A stretch of 64,000 nucleotides of DNA from Aliterella atlantica CENA595. Lineage in GTDB: Bacteria; Cyanobacteriota; Cyanobacteriia; Cyanobacteriales; Chroococcidiopsidaceae. How positions within the stretch are numbered: position 1 is the first letter of the stretch; each line of letters begins with the position of its first letter. Positions 38,822 to 46,758 of the stretch are shown one piece after another. The translations under genes were made by a program, and so were the position numbers. Under the pieces are notes generated by a model. The model worked only from the letters and a program-made list of their open reading frames with translations, ran no database searches and was not told the origin of the DNA. The DNA lies in assembly GCF_000952155.1 (NCBI RefSeq), contig NZ_JYON01000008.1, positions 62,001-126,000 on the forward strand, in the 5' to 3' direction.

Positions 38822-39715
38822 ATGGCAGAAGATATTAACGAGCTAATCGAGCAATGCGAGCAGCGAACGCAGGTACTTTCTCAAGAAAGCGATCGCGCTG
38901 TTAATGCAGTTAATCAAATTGTGCAGTTTGTAACAACACTAACCACAAATCTTAGTAACACCAGCAATGAAGCTCAAGCTAGCTTTGAAGCACTCAGTAG
39001 CAAACTAGAAGCAGCCGAGCAAAATTTGGAGAGCGAAATAGCAAATGCTAAGGAAAGTTTAAGCGTTCTTCAAGAGAAGTCCAGCCAGTTGCACAGCCAA
39101 ACCCAGGAAAAGGTTGGTTCGATTGAGAGCCAATTAGCCGAAGTCAAGAGTCGCAAGCAAGAAATATCTTCAGAAGTTAATGAAGATGCTGAGACTGCAA
39201 AAGCGAGTTTTGAGAAATTATCCCAGCAAGCTCAGGAGCTTGAGTCTGAGACGGGGAATAATTTAGAGACTTCCCAGAACAATCTAGAGGAATTTCAAGC
39301 AGCTATGGATGGAGCGACAAATAGCTTCAACGAGCGCCAAACATCTCTAACGGAAAACTTTAATGCCTTTGAGGAAGATTTCAAGCAGAGGATGGAATCT
39401 TTAACTAACGATTTTTCTAGGGTAGAGGAAGAGGGAAACAATAAACTAGCAACTGTGCAAAGTAGCTTGGACACGAGTTCGAGCGATATCCTGACAGCAC
39501 TTAGCCAAAAGTTTATCGAAGAAGCTGTAAATGAGCTTTCCGATTCAGCCGACCAATTGACTACAGCTACATCCACTTTGCGCGACGCGGGGGAAGGATC
39601 GAGTGAAATGTTGGATGAGAAACTTTTGGGCATTGTAGACCAGGTAGACGAAGTTGTTGCCATTATCGATGACATTAAACCAGTTCTGGATATGGTTCAA
39701 GATGTTTTGGGATAA
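38822..39715 (+). CDS. Acidic long coiled-coil protein (CC1)
   Basis: The ~297-residue protein is almost entirely predicted coiled coil, rich in Glu, Gln, Ser and Ala. It begins MAEDINELIEQCEQRTQVLS and ends with a conserved amphipathic segment (VVAIIDDIKPVLDMVQDVLG). There is no signal peptide, membrane segment or catalytic motif. Its neighbour at 39760 is a clear paralogue. The frame can be extended to a GTG at 38777, but the ATG at 38822 aligns exactly with the start of the paralogue. First gene of a five-gene plus-strand operon that also holds two toxin-like genes. A role as carrier or scaffold is inference. Confidence 0.78.
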   Translation: MAEDINELIEQCEQRTQVLSQESDRAVNAVNQIVQFVTTLTTNLSNTSNEAQASFEALSSKLEAAEQNLESEIANAKESLSVLQEKSSQLHSQTQEKVGSIESQLAEVKSRKQEISSEVNEDAETAKASFEKLSQQAQELESETGNNLETSQNNLEEFQAAMDGATNSFNERQTSLTENFNAFEEDFKQRMESLTNDFSRVEEEGNNKLATVQSSLDTSSSDILTALSQKFIEEAVNELSDSADQLTTATSTLRDAGEGSSEMLDEKLLGIVDQVDEVVAIIDDIKPVLDMVQDVLG

Positions 39716-39759
39716 AAGCAGCGATCGCACAATTATTACATCACTTCTAAATAACAACT

Positions 39760-40650
39760 ATGGCAGAAGATATCAACGTTCTCCTCGAACAATGCGAGCA
39801 GCGAGCGCAGGTACTTTCCCAAGAGAGCGATCGCGCCTCAGATGAAGTTAGTCAGATTATGCAGTTTGCCACAACTCTAGCTGAAACCTTGAATGCTGCA
39901 AGTGAGGAGGCTTTAGGCAGTTTTGAAGCGCTCAACAGCGAACTACAAGCAGCCGAGCAAAACCTAGAGAGCGAACTAGCAACTGCTAGGGAAGGTTTGA
40001 GCAATCTTCAGGAAAAGGCGGGGCAACTCCAAAGTCAGACTGAAGACGAGCTAGAGCAGATTAAGAGCCAATTAGCTGAATTGGAGAGTCGCAAGGAAGA
40101 AATACTTTCTGAGGTTGAGCAAGATTCCGAAACTACGCAGGCAAGTTTTGACAAATTGACTCAGCAGGCTCAAGAATTTGAGTCTGAGGTTGATACTTGG
40201 GAGGATAGCGCTAACAGTGACATTGAAGTGCTGCGTGAATCGGTTGATACAGCTAAAAACAGCTTTAATCAACATCAAACCGATCTACTTGGAAGTTTTG
40301 ACACCCTTGGGCAGGATATAGGTCAAAGGCTAGAAACTTTGATGGCTGACTTTGGCAAGCTGATGGAGGAAAGTAGCACCCAGTTAGTTGCCCTAGATGA
40401 TGCTTTAAACACAGCCCCTCAAGAGGCAATTACAGCAATAAATCAAAACTTCACTGAGGCTTTGGGCGAGATAGCTACCGAGACAGGACAGTTGGCTGAA
40501 GCTTTATCAGCTTTAGGTGAGTCGGGGATAAACAATGGCGAACAGATGAATCAGAGGTTTGCAGAGGTGATAGACCAAATTGCTGAAGCAGTTGGGCATA
40601 TAGAGAAGATATTGCCGATTCTCGAAGACGTGGAGCAAACGCTCAACTAA
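39760..40650 (+). CDS. Acidic long coiled-coil protein (CC2), paralogue of CC1
   Basis: The 296-residue protein aligns with CC1 along its full length: MAEDINVLLEQCEQRAQVLS at the start, then QAAEQNLESELATAREGLSN, and a matching C-terminus (IEKILPILEDVEQTLN). The pair arose by tandem duplication. As in CC1, the middle is pure heptad-like coiled coil and the last ~20 residues are a more hydrophobic helix that may contact a partner or membrane. It is followed, after 97 bp with an AAGGAG site, by the first toxin-like gene. Confidence 0.78.
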   Translation: MAEDINVLLEQCEQRAQVLSQESDRASDEVSQIMQFATTLAETLNAASEEALGSFEALNSELQAAEQNLESELATAREGLSNLQEKAGQLQSQTEDELEQIKSQLAELESRKEEILSEVEQDSETTQASFDKLTQQAQEFESEVDTWEDSANSDIEVLRESVDTAKNSFNQHQTDLLGSFDTLGQDIGQRLETLMADFGKLMEESSTQLVALDDALNTAPQEAITAINQNFTEALGEIATETGQLAEALSALGESGINNGEQMNQRFAEVIDQIAEAVGHIEKILPILEDVEQTLN

Positions 40651-40747
40651 GTTTTTTAGTCCCAATTTCTGAAATCGCTATCAGTAGAGCGAAATAAACT
40701 GACTATCTTACCATTGCAACATTCGTTACTTTAAGGAGATTTGAATC

Positions 40748-41560
40748 ATGGGTCTGATGGCTCAAGTCGATAGAGCTAGAAGCACTCTCCAGTCAGCCAA
40801 TGAGCAATTGTCAGAAGCTAGAGAACTTTTAGGCAAGCCTAAGCAAGAGGCTCCCAAGGAACCTGAAGAAAAAGGGTTCTTTGGCAAACTAAAAGATAAT
40901 TTGAGCGATATTGGTCACACCGTTTTGGATGTGGCAGGTCTTGTCCCAGTTATAGGCGCTCCTGCTGATGCGCTTAATGGCGTTTGGTACGCAGCAGAAG
41001 GCGACTGGGTAAATGCTGGTCTCTCAGCAGCCGGTATTATTCCCTTTGTTGGTGAGGCTGCAGTTGCTGGTAAGCTTGGAGCTAAAGGAGTAGATGCCCT
41101 TAGAGGTGCAGACGAAGTTGCAGATGCCGCCAGGGAGGCGGGCGAGGCTACTGCTAGGGAGGCAGGTCAGGCTGCTAAGGTTCCCGGATTCTCCGACATA
41201 GAGAACGCTGTCATCACTGAAGCGCGGTCAATGCTGCAGGCTGAAGAGATGACGCAACTTCGTGCAGCATACGCTGCTGGAGAGAGTGTTGAAGTTCGCA
41301 TTGGGGGACGCATGATACAGTATGAACCAAATCTTCCAAGTTCTGGAATGACTGCGTTTGGTGAAAATGGATTTTTCCTTGGACCCGAAGCATTCAAATC
41401 GGAGGCAGAGCTTGTGCAGACGCTTCTGCACGAAACTCACCGGCTTTCGACAAGCGACATTGGCAGAGGGGCGGGAGTAAGCGGAGCGGTCGCAACCTCT
41501 GAAACTAATGCAGCATTCGAGTTCGCAGAGCGAGCATATAGGGCGGCTTTTGAGAACTGA
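40748..41560 (+). CDS. Polymorphic-toxin-like effector 1
   Basis: The 270-residue protein has three parts. Residues 1-25 are a leader shared with effector 2 (VDRAR, LQ, AN and LSEAR identical). Residues 55-105 (VLDVAGLVPVIGAPADALNG, then AEGDWVNAGLSAAGIIPFVG) are the pre-toxin glycine-rich segment seen before toxin domains in many RHS, haemagglutinin and WXG toxins. Residues 150-270 form a C-terminal domain with LLHETHRL (His228, Glu229, His231), resembling C-terminal domains of other polymorphic toxins; a metal-dependent activity is possible but unproven. The start has AAGGAG at 40733-40738. No immunity gene can be recognised next to it. Confidence 0.72.
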   Translation: MGLMAQVDRARSTLQSANEQLSEARELLGKPKQEAPKEPEEKGFFGKLKDNLSDIGHTVLDVAGLVPVIGAPADALNGVWYAAEGDWVNAGLSAAGIIPFVGEAAVAGKLGAKGVDALRGADEVADAAREAGEATAREAGQAAKVPGFSDIENAVITEARSMLQAEEMTQLRAAYAAGESVEVRIGGRMIQYEPNLPSSGMTAFGENGFFLGPEAFKSEAELVQTLLHETHRLSTSDIGRGAGVSGAVATSETNAAFEFAERAYRAAFEN

Positions 41561-41651
41561 TCCGTAGACATGATGAATTTAGTTCAGAGTTGAGCTTCTG
41601 GTGATGTTTTAGATTCGCAGACTGAATTAACGAGAATCGAAGGAGAAAGCA

Positions 41652-42542
41652 ATGTCTGATTTGCAAGCCGCTGCGACAGAAACGACAGCTAAATTGACAG
41701 CACTGCTTGGGGAAGCTGAACAAGCTCAGACGAGCTTGCAAGAATCGCAAGCACAGGTATCGAGAGTTCGAGAACAAGTTGAGGCGGCTTGGACGCAATT
41801 GAGCGATCGCGCTCAGTCTCTACTCGACAAAACTGTAAATGCAAAAAGCGAACTATCTACAGATACCGAGTCAGTCAGTCAGATACTCGCGCAACTTAAA
41901 AGTAGGGTCGAAGCTTTAGGAGATGAGTTTACACAAGATGTAGAGGAAACTAAAACTGCGATCGCGGCTTTAGATGACGGTATTGAAGCAGTAACACCAG
42001 AACTCGAAGCAAGTTTGCAAGCGACTGAAGATGCCCTAAATACTCTGCAAGACAAAGAAATCGGCTCGGAAACAGAACAATCAGTTTCTCAAACAGAAGA
42101 CTATTTACAAGGAGTAGATAGCGAACTAGAAAGCGATCGAACAACTATAGAAGAGCGATCGCAAGCCCTACAAACATATATTTTCGAGCAATGCCTGCCA
42201 GAAATTACGACAAGAGTAACTGATTTTGCCGAGCAGCTTGAGGAAGTAGTCGCAAAACTTACAGAGAAGTTGCAAGTAGTAGAAGATGTCGCAGAGCAAT
42301 CGGCGCAAGACACAATAGACCAAGTCAGCGAAGCTCAAAATAACATTCTTGAGCAGCTTGAAACTACAAGTCAAAAAGTAGAGGAAGTAATGGGCATAGT
42401 AAGCAGTGCAGTTGAGACAGCTACTTCCAGTGTAATTGATGCTAGTGCTGCCCTAATAGATGGTTCTAATCAGACAAAGATTGAGGCTGAGACAGCTACA
42501 GATTTATTGGCAAAAGCCAAAGAATCTCTAGACAAAGTTTAG
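41652..42542 (+). CDS. Coiled-coil protein (CC3)
   Basis: This 296-residue acidic coiled-coil protein is encoded between the two toxin-like genes. It is a paralogue of CC4 on the other strand (43469-44377). Both have TETTAKLTALLGEAEQAQ-type starts, the SDRAQSLLDK segment near residue 55, and a C-terminal Thr/Ser-rich end (SALIDGSNQTKIEAETATD here). An ideal GAAGGAGAA ribosome-binding site precedes the ATG. A different subfamily from CC1/CC2. It may be a dedicated partner of one of the effectors. Confidence 0.77.
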   Translation: MSDLQAAATETTAKLTALLGEAEQAQTSLQESQAQVSRVREQVEAAWTQLSDRAQSLLDKTVNAKSELSTDTESVSQILAQLKSRVEALGDEFTQDVEETKTAIAALDDGIEAVTPELEASLQATEDALNTLQDKEIGSETEQSVSQTEDYLQGVDSELESDRTTIEERSQALQTYIFEQCLPEITTRVTDFAEQLEEVVAKLTEKLQVVEDVAEQSAQDTIDQVSEAQNNILEQLETTSQKVEEVMGIVSSAVETATSSVIDASAALIDGSNQTKIEAETATDLLAKAKESLDKV

Positions 42543-42669
42543 AGGTTTTGTTGCCAAAAATTTTTGATGCAAACAGGTGAGGAAACCTATTACTTACTCG
42601 TATTGCTGTTAGTTGATAAACCGACTACCCTGCCATTGCTAAATTCCCTACGTTAAAGAGGTCTAAATT

Positions 42670-43329
42670 GTGAGTCTAATTGCTCGTGTCGATCGAGCCA
42701 GAAACCGTCTCCAGGAAGCCAATGAGCGTTTATCAGAAGCGAGAGGATTCCGAGACAACCTTTCCCACAAAGTTCTTCAAAATCCTCTCGCTAGACACCA
42801 GCGTTTTGACAGAACCATTTCGTATATGCATATGGAGATGGTTACTAATATCAACGAAGTAGGTAACATACGACTGCTCAACAGATTGGGTCGTTTTTCA
42901 CAAGGATCAAAAGCAGCGGCATTAGCTGCATGGGCTTTGAAAGTTAGATCCGGTGGAGACTGGGATCATAAACCTAAACTTTCAACAATGCTGGAATTTG
43001 ACGGCAATGAGCCGCCTACCTTCCCTATTCCGGGTGATGATGAACACGAATATAATTACGATATCTGGTCTAATATCCACTATGGATACGTGGGTATGGC
43101 AGCGGGTTTCAATTCATTAGAACTACGGGCTGGAGCTATAGCAGCAGACCGTCAATATGTCCCAGCCGATGATTTGAGCGTACGAATAGGCATAGAACTC
43201 TGGGAGGAATATGGTCCTAACCTAACTTCTGAGCAGTTACACCAAGCAATACTCGATCGCAAGGAAGAGTATCTAAGAATCCAAGATGAAACAAACATAG
43301 TTGTTAGACCGATTGATAATGGGTACTAA
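42670..43329 (+). CDS. Polymorphic-toxin-like effector 2, Ntox44-like C-terminus
   Basis: The 219-residue protein has the same 25-residue leader as effector 1 (MSLIARVDRARNRLQEANER then LSEAR) directly joined to a different C-terminal domain, so leader and toxin part are modular. Residues 85-200 look like bacterial toxin 44 (Ntox44), a predicted ribonuclease: KVRSGGDWDHKPKL, then NIHYGYVGMAAGFNSLELRA and a nearby AG. There is no pre-toxin segment here. It starts at GTG with AAAGAGG upstream (42655-42661). It is the last gene of the plus-strand operon and converges on CC4. No immunity gene is visible. Confidence 0.7.
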   Translation: MSLIARVDRARNRLQEANERLSEARGFRDNLSHKVLQNPLARHQRFDRTISYMHMEMVTNINEVGNIRLLNRLGRFSQGSKAAALAAWALKVRSGGDWDHKPKLSTMLEFDGNEPPTFPIPGDDEHEYNYDIWSNIHYGYVGMAAGFNSLELRAGAIAADRQYVPADDLSVRIGIELWEEYGPNLTSEQLHQAILDRKEEYLRIQDETNIVVRPIDNGY

Positions 43330-43468
43330 GTTTGACTTGAGTAAAGAGTTGCTGAAAATATCTACCAGTTTAGGTTGCTTAACGGACAGCGGCATCAAAA
43401 TTTCAACCTTTAACGCGTTCCGGCTGACCTAGAAGACTTGCTCTGAGCCTCCTAGTCAGCCTTAAACC

Positions 43469-44377
43469 TCATCCAATCATAAATCTTTCTAACAACTTTC
43501 TTACTTCTTCAATCAAACCTAGCGCCGTTTCTAGTCCTACATTTGTTGTCTTGGTTCCATCTACTAAGGTATCTTTCGCACTCACAACGGTTGTTCCTCC
43601 TCGGTCAACTAGATCGCTTAACTGTGCCATCATTTGCTCTAGCTCGTTAGCCGTATTCATCAAGTCGCCAAATACTGTTTCTTGGTTCTGCTGATATTGG
43701 CTGATTGAATCTTGGGCTGATGTTTCCGTTGACTCCTCTAATTCTTGCTTCTTCTGGCTTAGTTGTTCTACTTTATCCTCAAGCTGAGTCGCTAAATCTG
43801 CTACCATGTCCGCGATCGCCCCAATAGATTCATCCCCAATGTAAGCTTGCAACTCTGAACTGCGCTGCTCGATATCTGTTTGATGGGTTTGCACTTGACT
43901 AGAGATATCATTTTGCAAATAACTTTCTTTCTGAGCAATTTCCTCTTCGAGTTGTCCCTCTACTTCCTCAACTTTTTCTTTAAGAGCGCTGAGGGAACTT
44001 TCGACTTCCTGCAAAGTTCCTTCAAGTTCTGATTGATGTGTTTCTAACTCGTCGCCCAAACCTGTAATCTCTGAAGTTGTTGCCTCTTGTCCTTGACTTG
44101 TCTCATCTTGCCAAGCTTCCACATCGCTCTTGAGTTGAACTAGCCCTTCACTGACCGAATCCGCTTCTGCGCTCAACTCTTCTCTAGCAGTAGTAACCCG
44201 CTCTAACAGCGATTGAGCGCGATCGCTTAAACTAGACCAATCAGCCTCGATTTGTTCGGAAATTTGTGCCAATTGTTCTCGCACCTCTGTCAAACCTGAT
44301 TGTGCCTCGTCAGCTTCATCTAATAATGCTGTTAGCTTTGCAGCCGTTTCCCTTGCTGTAGTTTCAAGCGTAGCCAT
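43469..44377 (-). CDS. Coiled-coil protein (CC4), paralogue of CC3
   Basis: The 302-residue acidic coiled coil aligns with CC3 along its length (MATLETTARETAAKLTALLD, then SSLSDRAQSLLERVTTAREE, then VVSAKDTLVDGTKTTNVGLE). It ends in a short hydrophobic helix (LIEEVRKLLERFMIG). It is the last gene of the minus-strand operon and faces effector 2 tail to tail. The AGAGGTAA site supports the ATG. There is no membrane segment. The fact that CC3 and CC4 lie in opposite operons shows that the two operons share a family of parts. Confidence 0.77.
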   Translation of the reverse strand: MATLETTARETAAKLTALLDEADEAQSGLTEVREQLAQISEQIEADWSSLSDRAQSLLERVTTAREELSAEADSVSEGLVQLKSDVEAWQDETSQGQEATTSEITGLGDELETHQSELEGTLQEVESSLSALKEKVEEVEGQLEEEIAQKESYLQNDISSQVQTHQTDIEQRSSELQAYIGDESIGAIADMVADLATQLEDKVEQLSQKKQELEESTETSAQDSISQYQQNQETVFGDLMNTANELEQMMAQLSDLVDRGGTTVVSAKDTLVDGTKTTNVGLETALGLIEEVRKLLERFMIG

Positions 44378-44410
44378 TGCTTACCTCTATCTGAATAAAT
44401 TTGCTTAAAA

Positions 44411-45349
44411 TCAACCGAAACCAACCCCAACTGAATCAGCAGCCACCTTCACGCCCTCAATGCCATCTTCGAGCGGACTGATAAAATCAGCTAGTTCATC
44501 AAATAAAGGTTCTAGCGGCTCGCGAGCATTGGATGCCTCAGACTCAGAATCGGCAATTTTGTCGCTCATTTCGGCGATCGTATCTGTCACTTGCTTGACA
44601 GACGCTTCAATTAGTTCTTTAAGTTCGTTCTCTATTTGTTGTTCGGCTTGCTCCTGCAATTCATCTGTCCCCGCCTTAACGATATTTGTACTTACATCGG
44701 TTAAATTTGTGCCAAACTCCTCATGCAAGCGGGTAAACTCATCTGCCATGTCTTGAATCTTGGTGGCAACCTCTTCTTGAGCATTGTCCATTTCATCAGT
44801 CAACTGATTCATTTGCTCTGTCATCGCATTTTTGACTGACTCCAACTTCTCTCGCAAAGCTTCTACTTCTTGACTGGTTGTATCTAGTACCGAGCCTAAT
44901 TGCTCTTGACTTGACTTAATTTTTTCTTGGGCTTCTGTTAGTGCTGTTTCAGTTTCTTGACCTGCGGTTTCGGTAGATGAACTACTTTCACTTAATTGCT
45001 CTTTGAGGTCTGACATCTTTCCTTGAGCCATTTCTAACTCGTTACCTATTTGCTCCTGTGCTTCTGCAATAAATCCAGACAAGGACTCGATACTGCTTTC
45101 TACTTCGGTAACTTCTCCTTCTAGTTGAGTTTGTTGCTCGGAAACTTCTGTTCGCAATTCACTTAGAGCATTTTGAATTTGTTCGAGGATTTGTGTAACC
45201 TGATTTTGTTTGTCTTCAATATTAGTTACTAATGCATCAGCTTCCGCTTGAACTTCCCCTGACAACTCAACTAAGGTGTTCAGTCTTTGGGGAAATTGGG
45301 TAGCCATTTGGGATAAAGATGATAGCGCTTGACTCAGTTCTGCATCCAT
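44411..45349 (-). CDS. Coiled-coil protein (CC6)
   Basis: A 312-residue, strongly acidic coiled coil that begins MDAELSQALSSLSQMATQFP and ends in a Pro/Asp-containing segment (LFDELADFISPLEDGIEGVK) and a glycine-rich tip (SVGVGFG). Sequence similarity to the other coiled coils is weak and may be compositional. It starts 2 bp after the stop of the small membrane protein gene, so the two are coupled, and is followed after 33 bp by CC4. Function unknown; the same scaffold or carrier idea as for CC1-CC4 applies. Confidence 0.75.
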   Translation of the reverse strand: MDAELSQALSSLSQMATQFPQRLNTLVELSGEVQAEADALVTNIEDKQNQVTQILEQIQNALSELRTEVSEQQTQLEGEVTEVESSIESLSGFIAEAQEQIGNELEMAQGKMSDLKEQLSESSSSTETAGQETETALTEAQEKIKSSQEQLGSVLDTTSQEVEALREKLESVKNAMTEQMNQLTDEMDNAQEEVATKIQDMADEFTRLHEEFGTNLTDVSTNIVKAGTDELQEQAEQQIENELKELIEASVKQVTDTIAEMSDKIADSESEASNAREPLEPLFDELADFISPLEDGIEGVKVAADSVGVGFG

Positions 45350-45351
45350 TT

Positions 45352-45603
45352 TTAAAACATCCTCATGTTATTGTTTTCTTCAGACTTATGTCGACAATCT
45401 CTAGCTGGCAAAATTTGTTTACTCCCAACTAAAACCAGTACCAAAACTACAAGCTGGAGTTGCCAAGGTGCTAAAACTAAACTCAAAATTAGGTTAAAAA
45501 CTATAGCCAAAATTAGGAGTTCCGCCATATCAGCAACACAATTTTTAAATACATAGCCAGTTACTAAACCAATCGTTAGTGGAATTAGAAAAACCAAGCA
45601 CAT
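45352..45603 (-). CDS. Small membrane protein in the coiled-coil operon
   Basis: The ~83-residue protein has two or three hydrophobic helices: CLVFLIPLTIGLVTGYVF, then LLILAIVFNLILSLVLAP, then LVVLVLVLVG, and a basic, polar C-terminal tail. No family is recognised. The frame can be extended to 45660, but that part overlaps the upstream coiled-coil gene; the ATG at 45603 has an AAAAGGTAAC site. It is placed between CC5 and CC6 with gaps of 13 and 2 bp. It may anchor coiled-coil proteins at the membrane; this is inference from position only. Confidence 0.6.
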   Translation of the reverse strand: MCLVFLIPLTIGLVTGYVFKNCVADMAELLILAIVFNLILSLVLAPWQLQLVVLVLVLVGSKQILPARDCRHKSEENNNMRMF

Positions 45604-45616
45604 ATTTGTTACCTTT

Positions 45617-46612
45617 TTAAAATATGTCGATCGCATCAAGCACGCTATTGATAGCTTCAACTGCTATTTGGGCAGCAACTAGCTGTGGTAATACTGGACT
45701 TAGTGAAGTAGTTACCCCTGAACCCATACTCATCAGCGCAATATTCTCACCAACTTCTGAAATTAGTGCTTCTACAGAATTGTCAATTGCATTGCTATAA
45801 GCATCCTGCAATTCGCCTGTAAGAGTTTCTCCCGCGTATTCGCCAGTTGTTTGCAGAATTTCGGTAACTCGTGCTTTCAAATCATCTCCGTGTCCTTCAA
45901 CTTCACTACCGAAGCTAGTAAATGAGTCGCTAAAATTAACTTCAAAATCGTCAAAGCTAGAGGTAATTTGTTCTGTATGTTCTCCAGTTAGACGATCGCT
46001 AAAGTTGCCAAAATGAGTTTCAATATCTGCAGCGTGGGTTTCGCTAATATCGTTATCTAGCTCCTCAAAGCTTGTCTCGGTTTGAGATTGAAATTCTTCA
46101 ACTTGGCTTTGCAGTTGGGCGATCGCTTCTATCAATTCATCAAAGGTGCTTTGGGTTGTCTCCTTACCTTGTGCTAAAGTTTCTTCTACATTGGCGATCG
46201 CTTCTGTCAACTCACTAAAAGATTCTTTTAACTCAGTAAAGCTTCCTTCTAGTTCTGTTTGGCTATTATTAACCTCTGACTCAAAATTACTCTGCGCTGC
46301 TTCTACAGCCTGGGAAGCTTCATCTAATTTTGCTTGCAGGTCGTTTATAGCTTGTTGCAGAGTATCAATTTCTGTTGTTGTCTCTTCTTCAACACTATTG
46401 AATTCATCTAGGGATGTTTGTAAAGCCTCGGTCAAAGTTTCTAAACTATTACTTAAGCTTTCAGCAGACCCATCTAAAGTTTCAGTTTCAGATTCAAGGT
46501 CTGAACACGCTTCTTCCATTTGGTCGCAGGCTTGGTCGAGTATCCCTATAAGCTCGTTTAATTTATCAGCAGCTTCGTCAATATTTTGACCAAACTCCAG
46601 AACTTGTGCCAT
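45617..46612 (-). CDS. Coiled-coil protein (CC5) with hydrophobic C-terminus
   Basis: The ~331-residue acidic coiled coil starts MAQVLEFGQNIDEAADKLNE and ends in a more hydrophobic helical stretch (LMSMGSGVTTSLSPVLPQLV, then AAQIAVEAINSVLDAIDIF). That end could insert in a membrane or pack on a partner. It resembles the other island coiled coils in composition and size but is not a close paralogue. The open frame can be extended to a TTG at 46621; the ATG at 46612 is better. It lies downstream of the dynamin-like gene (146-bp gap) and upstream of the small membrane protein gene. Confidence 0.75.
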   Translation of the reverse strand: MAQVLEFGQNIDEAADKLNELIGILDQACDQMEEACSDLESETETLDGSAESLSNSLETLTEALQTSLDEFNSVEEETTTEIDTLQQAINDLQAKLDEASQAVEAAQSNFESEVNNSQTELEGSFTELKESFSELTEAIANVEETLAQGKETTQSTFDELIEAIAQLQSQVEEFQSQTETSFEELDNDISETHAADIETHFGNFSDRLTGEHTEQITSSFDDFEVNFSDSFTSFGSEVEGHGDDLKARVTEILQTTGEYAGETLTGELQDAYSNAIDNSVEALISEVGENIALMSMGSGVTTSLSPVLPQLVAAQIAVEAINSVLDAIDIF

Positions 46613-46758
46613 AACTATCAACTGAACTCTTACATTAAATTTATCGGGCTAGTTTTATTGGTTTATGCACTTTACAAGTGCCTAATTATAAAAAAATCAG
46701 ACGAGCGATCGCCTGAATAATATCTTCCGCAAAAAATACTTAATATATAGAGCAAACT

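Noticed and set aside
44460..46589. Ser-rich plus-strand open frames (44460-44756 and 46146-46589)
   Set aside because: They are antisense shadows of Glu/Gln/Ser-rich coiled-coil genes; codon patterns fit the minus-strand genes.
38822..46612. Coiled-coil proteins as chemotaxis receptors or as LXG/WXG secretion proteins
   Set aside because: No membrane segments or receptor hairpin motif were seen in the large coiled coils, and neither an LXG nor a WXG signature is present at their starts.
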